Assembly: GCF_024360925.2 (NCBI RefSeq)
Contig: NZ_CP113517.1
Span: forward strand, 1,612,001 to 1,676,000
Direction: 5' to 3'
From: Methylomonas rapida
GTDB lineage: Bacteria; Pseudomonadota; Gammaproteobacteria; Methylococcales; Methylomonadaceae
DNA length: 64,000 bases
This document shows positions 62,541 to 64,000 of the stretch, piece after piece; position 1 is the first letter of the stretch, and each line of letters opens with the position of its first letter. Both the position numbers and the translations under genes were made by a program. The notes below the pieces were generated by a model that was not told the DNA's origin, ran no database searches, and worked only from the letters and a program-made list of their open reading frames with translations.

Positions 62541-62586
62541 AATTCCTGGTTTTTTATCAACCCTAACCAACCTAAGGTGGTGACTC

Positions 62587-62991
62587 GTGAAACAGACTTA
62601 TGCATTGGCCTTGTTCGCAGCTTTGATTTTGGCTGGCTGCGCCTCTTCTTCCAAATCCTCAAGCCCAGCCCCGGCGCAAGCCGCGGCCTCTGGCAAAGCC
62701 TCCGACTCTCGGATCGAAGGCAACATTCCGGCGGATAGTCCGTTCGCGAAGATCCAATTGGGCATGACCCAAGGCCAAGTGCATGAAATTCTCGGACAAC
62801 CGACCGATACCAAGTCCTATCAAACCGGCAAGGCCTGGATTCCGTTCTATTTTGGTCCAGACGTCATGCGCACGGATGAGTTCTATAAAGGGCAGGGCAC
62901 CGTCACTTACACGGGTGCCGGCGTCGGCGGGGTGCATTGGAAAGTCTATCGCGCCGTATACAATCCGGCCGCGGACAGTTTTTCCAAATAA
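62587..62991 (+). CDS. BamE/SmpA-like lipoprotein 2
   Basis: The 134-residue protein starts at GTG 62587, with AAGGTGG upstream. The signal peptide ends in the lipobox LILAGC (Cys about 18), so it should be lipidated. After a Ser/Ala/Pro-rich linker, FAKIQLGMTQGQVHEILGQP at about 58-77 is the BamE/OmlA motif. It comes before a halogenase-like flavoprotein, as lipoprotein 1 does at 48418. Its role in the locus is unknown. Confidence 0.82.
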   Translation: MKQTYALALFAALILAGCASSSKSSSPAPAQAAASGKASDSRIEGNIPADSPFAKIQLGMTQGQVHEILGQPTDTKSYQTGKAWIPFYFGPDVMRTDEFYKGQGTVTYTGAGVGGVHWKVYRAVYNPAADSFSK

Positions 62992-63015
62992 TCTCGCATA
63001 ACGGGTTTCAAGACG

Positions 63016-64000
63016 ATGTCCAACACGCAAGGCGGTTTTGATTACGATGTCGTGGTTGTTGGCGGCGGGCCGGCGGGTTCAACCGCGGCCACGTTGCTGG
63101 CACAGCATGGGCATGCGGTTTTGCTGTTGGAGCGAGACCAGCACCCGCGTTTTCATATCGGCGAATCAATGTTGCCGTTCAGCGAACCGGTGATACAGCG
63201 TTTGGGCATCGACTGGAGCGAGGGTAATCAGTTCAAGAGCGGGGCGGTGTTCATGGACGAGAGCACCGGTCAGCGCATGTTTTTCCCGCTTAGCGGTCAG
63301 CGCAAGACTTACCAGTTAGAGCGTGCGCCGTTCGACCAAAAGTTGTTCGAAAACGCCGCTAAACACGGCGTGAAAACGCATCAGCGGGAACAGGTGATGG
63401 AAGTATCTTGCCAAGTGACCGGCGTTCAGGTTGCCTCGGACAAGGGCAATTATCGCGGCCGTTATCTGATCGATGCGACCGGGCGCAATGCCCTGATGGG
63501 TAAAAAACGCCAAGGTATCGAGCGCATCGAAAATCTTGGCAAGTTTGCCGTTTTTACCCACTTCGACAATATTCCGGCCGGTGATGAGGCGGATGAATTG
63601 TTTCGGAGCGGCTGCATTTATGTGCCGGTGGTCGACATCGGCTGGATTTGGATCATTCCGCTGGCTGGCCGACGTTTGAGTGTCGGCCTGGTCGTGCAGA
63701 AGGAACGTCCCAGGGATTGCGGAGTGGAGGAGCTGTTGCTGCGTTATCTGGCGGACTCGCCAATCTTGCAGCGTTTGCTGGATGGGGCGCAGCAATGCGC
63801 GCCGATTCGCATCGAAGCGGATTTCAGCTATACCAATGAAAACCGCTACGGCATGCGCTATGCCTGCTGCGGCGATGCCGCAGGCTTTCTCGATCCGGTG
63901 TTTTCGTCGGGCGTGTTTCTGGCTTTAACGGGGGCCGCCCGCATCGCCGATCGTGTTCACCAGGGTTTTGTCGCTGGGCGTGAAGCCGACCCGGAACTGC
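63016..64000 (+). CDS. Flavin-dependent halogenase-like oxidoreductase 3 (intact WxWxIP; cut by window edge)
   Basis: The frame opens at ATG 63016 and stays open through the last base, giving at least 328 residues; the C-terminus lies outside. FAD motif DVVVVGGGPAGSTAATLLA is at 11-29, GESMLP at 49-54, Lys74 in QFKSGAVFMD stands at the halogenase lysine place, and WIWIIP at 210-215 is an intact WxWxIP. The FAD-closing CCGDAAGFLDPVFSSGVFLA is near 287. It is the third member of its group in the locus and the best halogenase candidate together with gene 38334. Confidence 0.85.
   Translation, partial: MSNTQGGFDYDVVVVGGGPAGSTAATLLAQHGHAVLLLERDQHPRFHIGESMLPFSEPVIQRLGIDWSEGNQFKSGAVFMDESTGQRMFFPLSGQRKTYQLERAPFDQKLFENAAKHGVKTHQREQVMEVSCQVTGVQVASDKGNYRGRYLIDATGRNALMGKKRQGIERIENLGKFAVFTHFDNIPAGDEADELFRSGCIYVPVVDIGWIWIIPLAGRRLSVGLVVQKERPRDCGVEELLLRYLADSPILQRLLDGAQQCAPIRIEADFSYTNENRYGMRYACCGDAAGFLDPVFSSGVFLALTGAARIADRVHQGFVAGREADPEL

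Noticed and set aside
36937..64000. Simple xanthomonadin or carotenoid locus
   Set aside because: The ketosynthase/ACP/LolA/MMPL set fits an APE plan, but the adenylation-carrier-dehydrogenase cassette and condensation-like gene are not part of those loci, and carotenoid synthesis genes are missing apart from one CrtI-like oxidoreductase.

Overview
The window most resembles a gammaproteobacterial (type I) methanotroph of the Methylomonas/Methylobacter kind. The reasons are a lanthanide-type methanol dehydrogenase XoxF with its XoxJ partner, a full glycogen-synthesis block with a GH57 enzyme, a SUF iron-sulfur operon, a TIGR04073 (exosortase-associated type) protein, and a large aryl-polyene-type pigment locus. 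This is inference from gene content; no rRNA or tRNA gene was seen. All calls were made by reading the sequence and recalling families, without database searches.

Layout. 1-9.6 kb: an old-yellow-enzyme fragment, an orphan secretin-like protein, and divergent glycogen genes (glgB-glgA leftward; glgC-GH57-malQ rightward). 9.7-12.5 kb: xoxF and xoxJ, leftward, separated by a strong intrinsic terminator. 13-26.8 kb: housekeeping genes, namely a GcvR-like ACT protein, two PrxQ/BCP peroxiredoxins, a YchJ-type SEC-C protein, a dicarboxylate symporter, rpiA, an LpxD-like acyltransferase, a fused spermidine-synthase-like membrane protein, an SH3-domain protein, argD-argF and a YcbB-type L,D-transpeptidase. 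27-34.4 kb: a SUF operon (Rrf2 regulator, sufB, sufC, sufD, sufS, sufU) interrupted by a HEPN/nucleotidyltransferase pair and by an antisense Uma2-family gene. rsmJ follows.

35.3 kb to the right edge is a biosynthetic locus of about 28 kb or more, built on the aryl polyene (APE)/xanthomonadin plan. Block 1 (38.3-50.9 kb, rightward) has a halogenase-like flavoprotein, two ketosynthases, two hot-dog dehydratases, a ketoreductase, a chain-length-factor-like protein, acyltransferases, two ACPs, a glycosyltransferase, a thioesterase, a lipoprotein and a second flavoprotein. An aryl/acyl AMP ligase and a CrtI-like oxidoreductase diverge from it. Block 2 (56.8 kb to the edge, rightward) has another ACP, a second ApeG-like membrane protein, a LolA-like carrier, an MMPL exporter, a third ketosynthase, a second chain-length-factor-like protein, a lipoprotein and a third flavoprotein that runs off the edge.

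Between the blocks, on the opposite strand (50.9-56.6 kb), sits a discrete NRPS-like cassette: carrier protein, condensation-like protein, stand-alone adenylation enzyme, and an acyl-CoA-dehydrogenase homologue that looks like the PltE/PigA L-prolyl-carrier dehydrogenases. Adenylation enzyme, carrier and PltE-like dehydrogenase are the three parts used elsewhere to make pyrrole-2-carboxyl thioesters from proline. Their place inside an APE locus with two or three PltA-like halogenase homologues suggests a hybrid pathway joining a (possibly halogenated) pyrrolyl group to a polyene. This is the most interesting feature of the window and is a hypothesis from gene content.

Smaller points: two copies of a MITE-like element with related ends, several other intergenic palindromes, and an Rrf2-regulator promoter whose -35 lies in a perfect palindrome.
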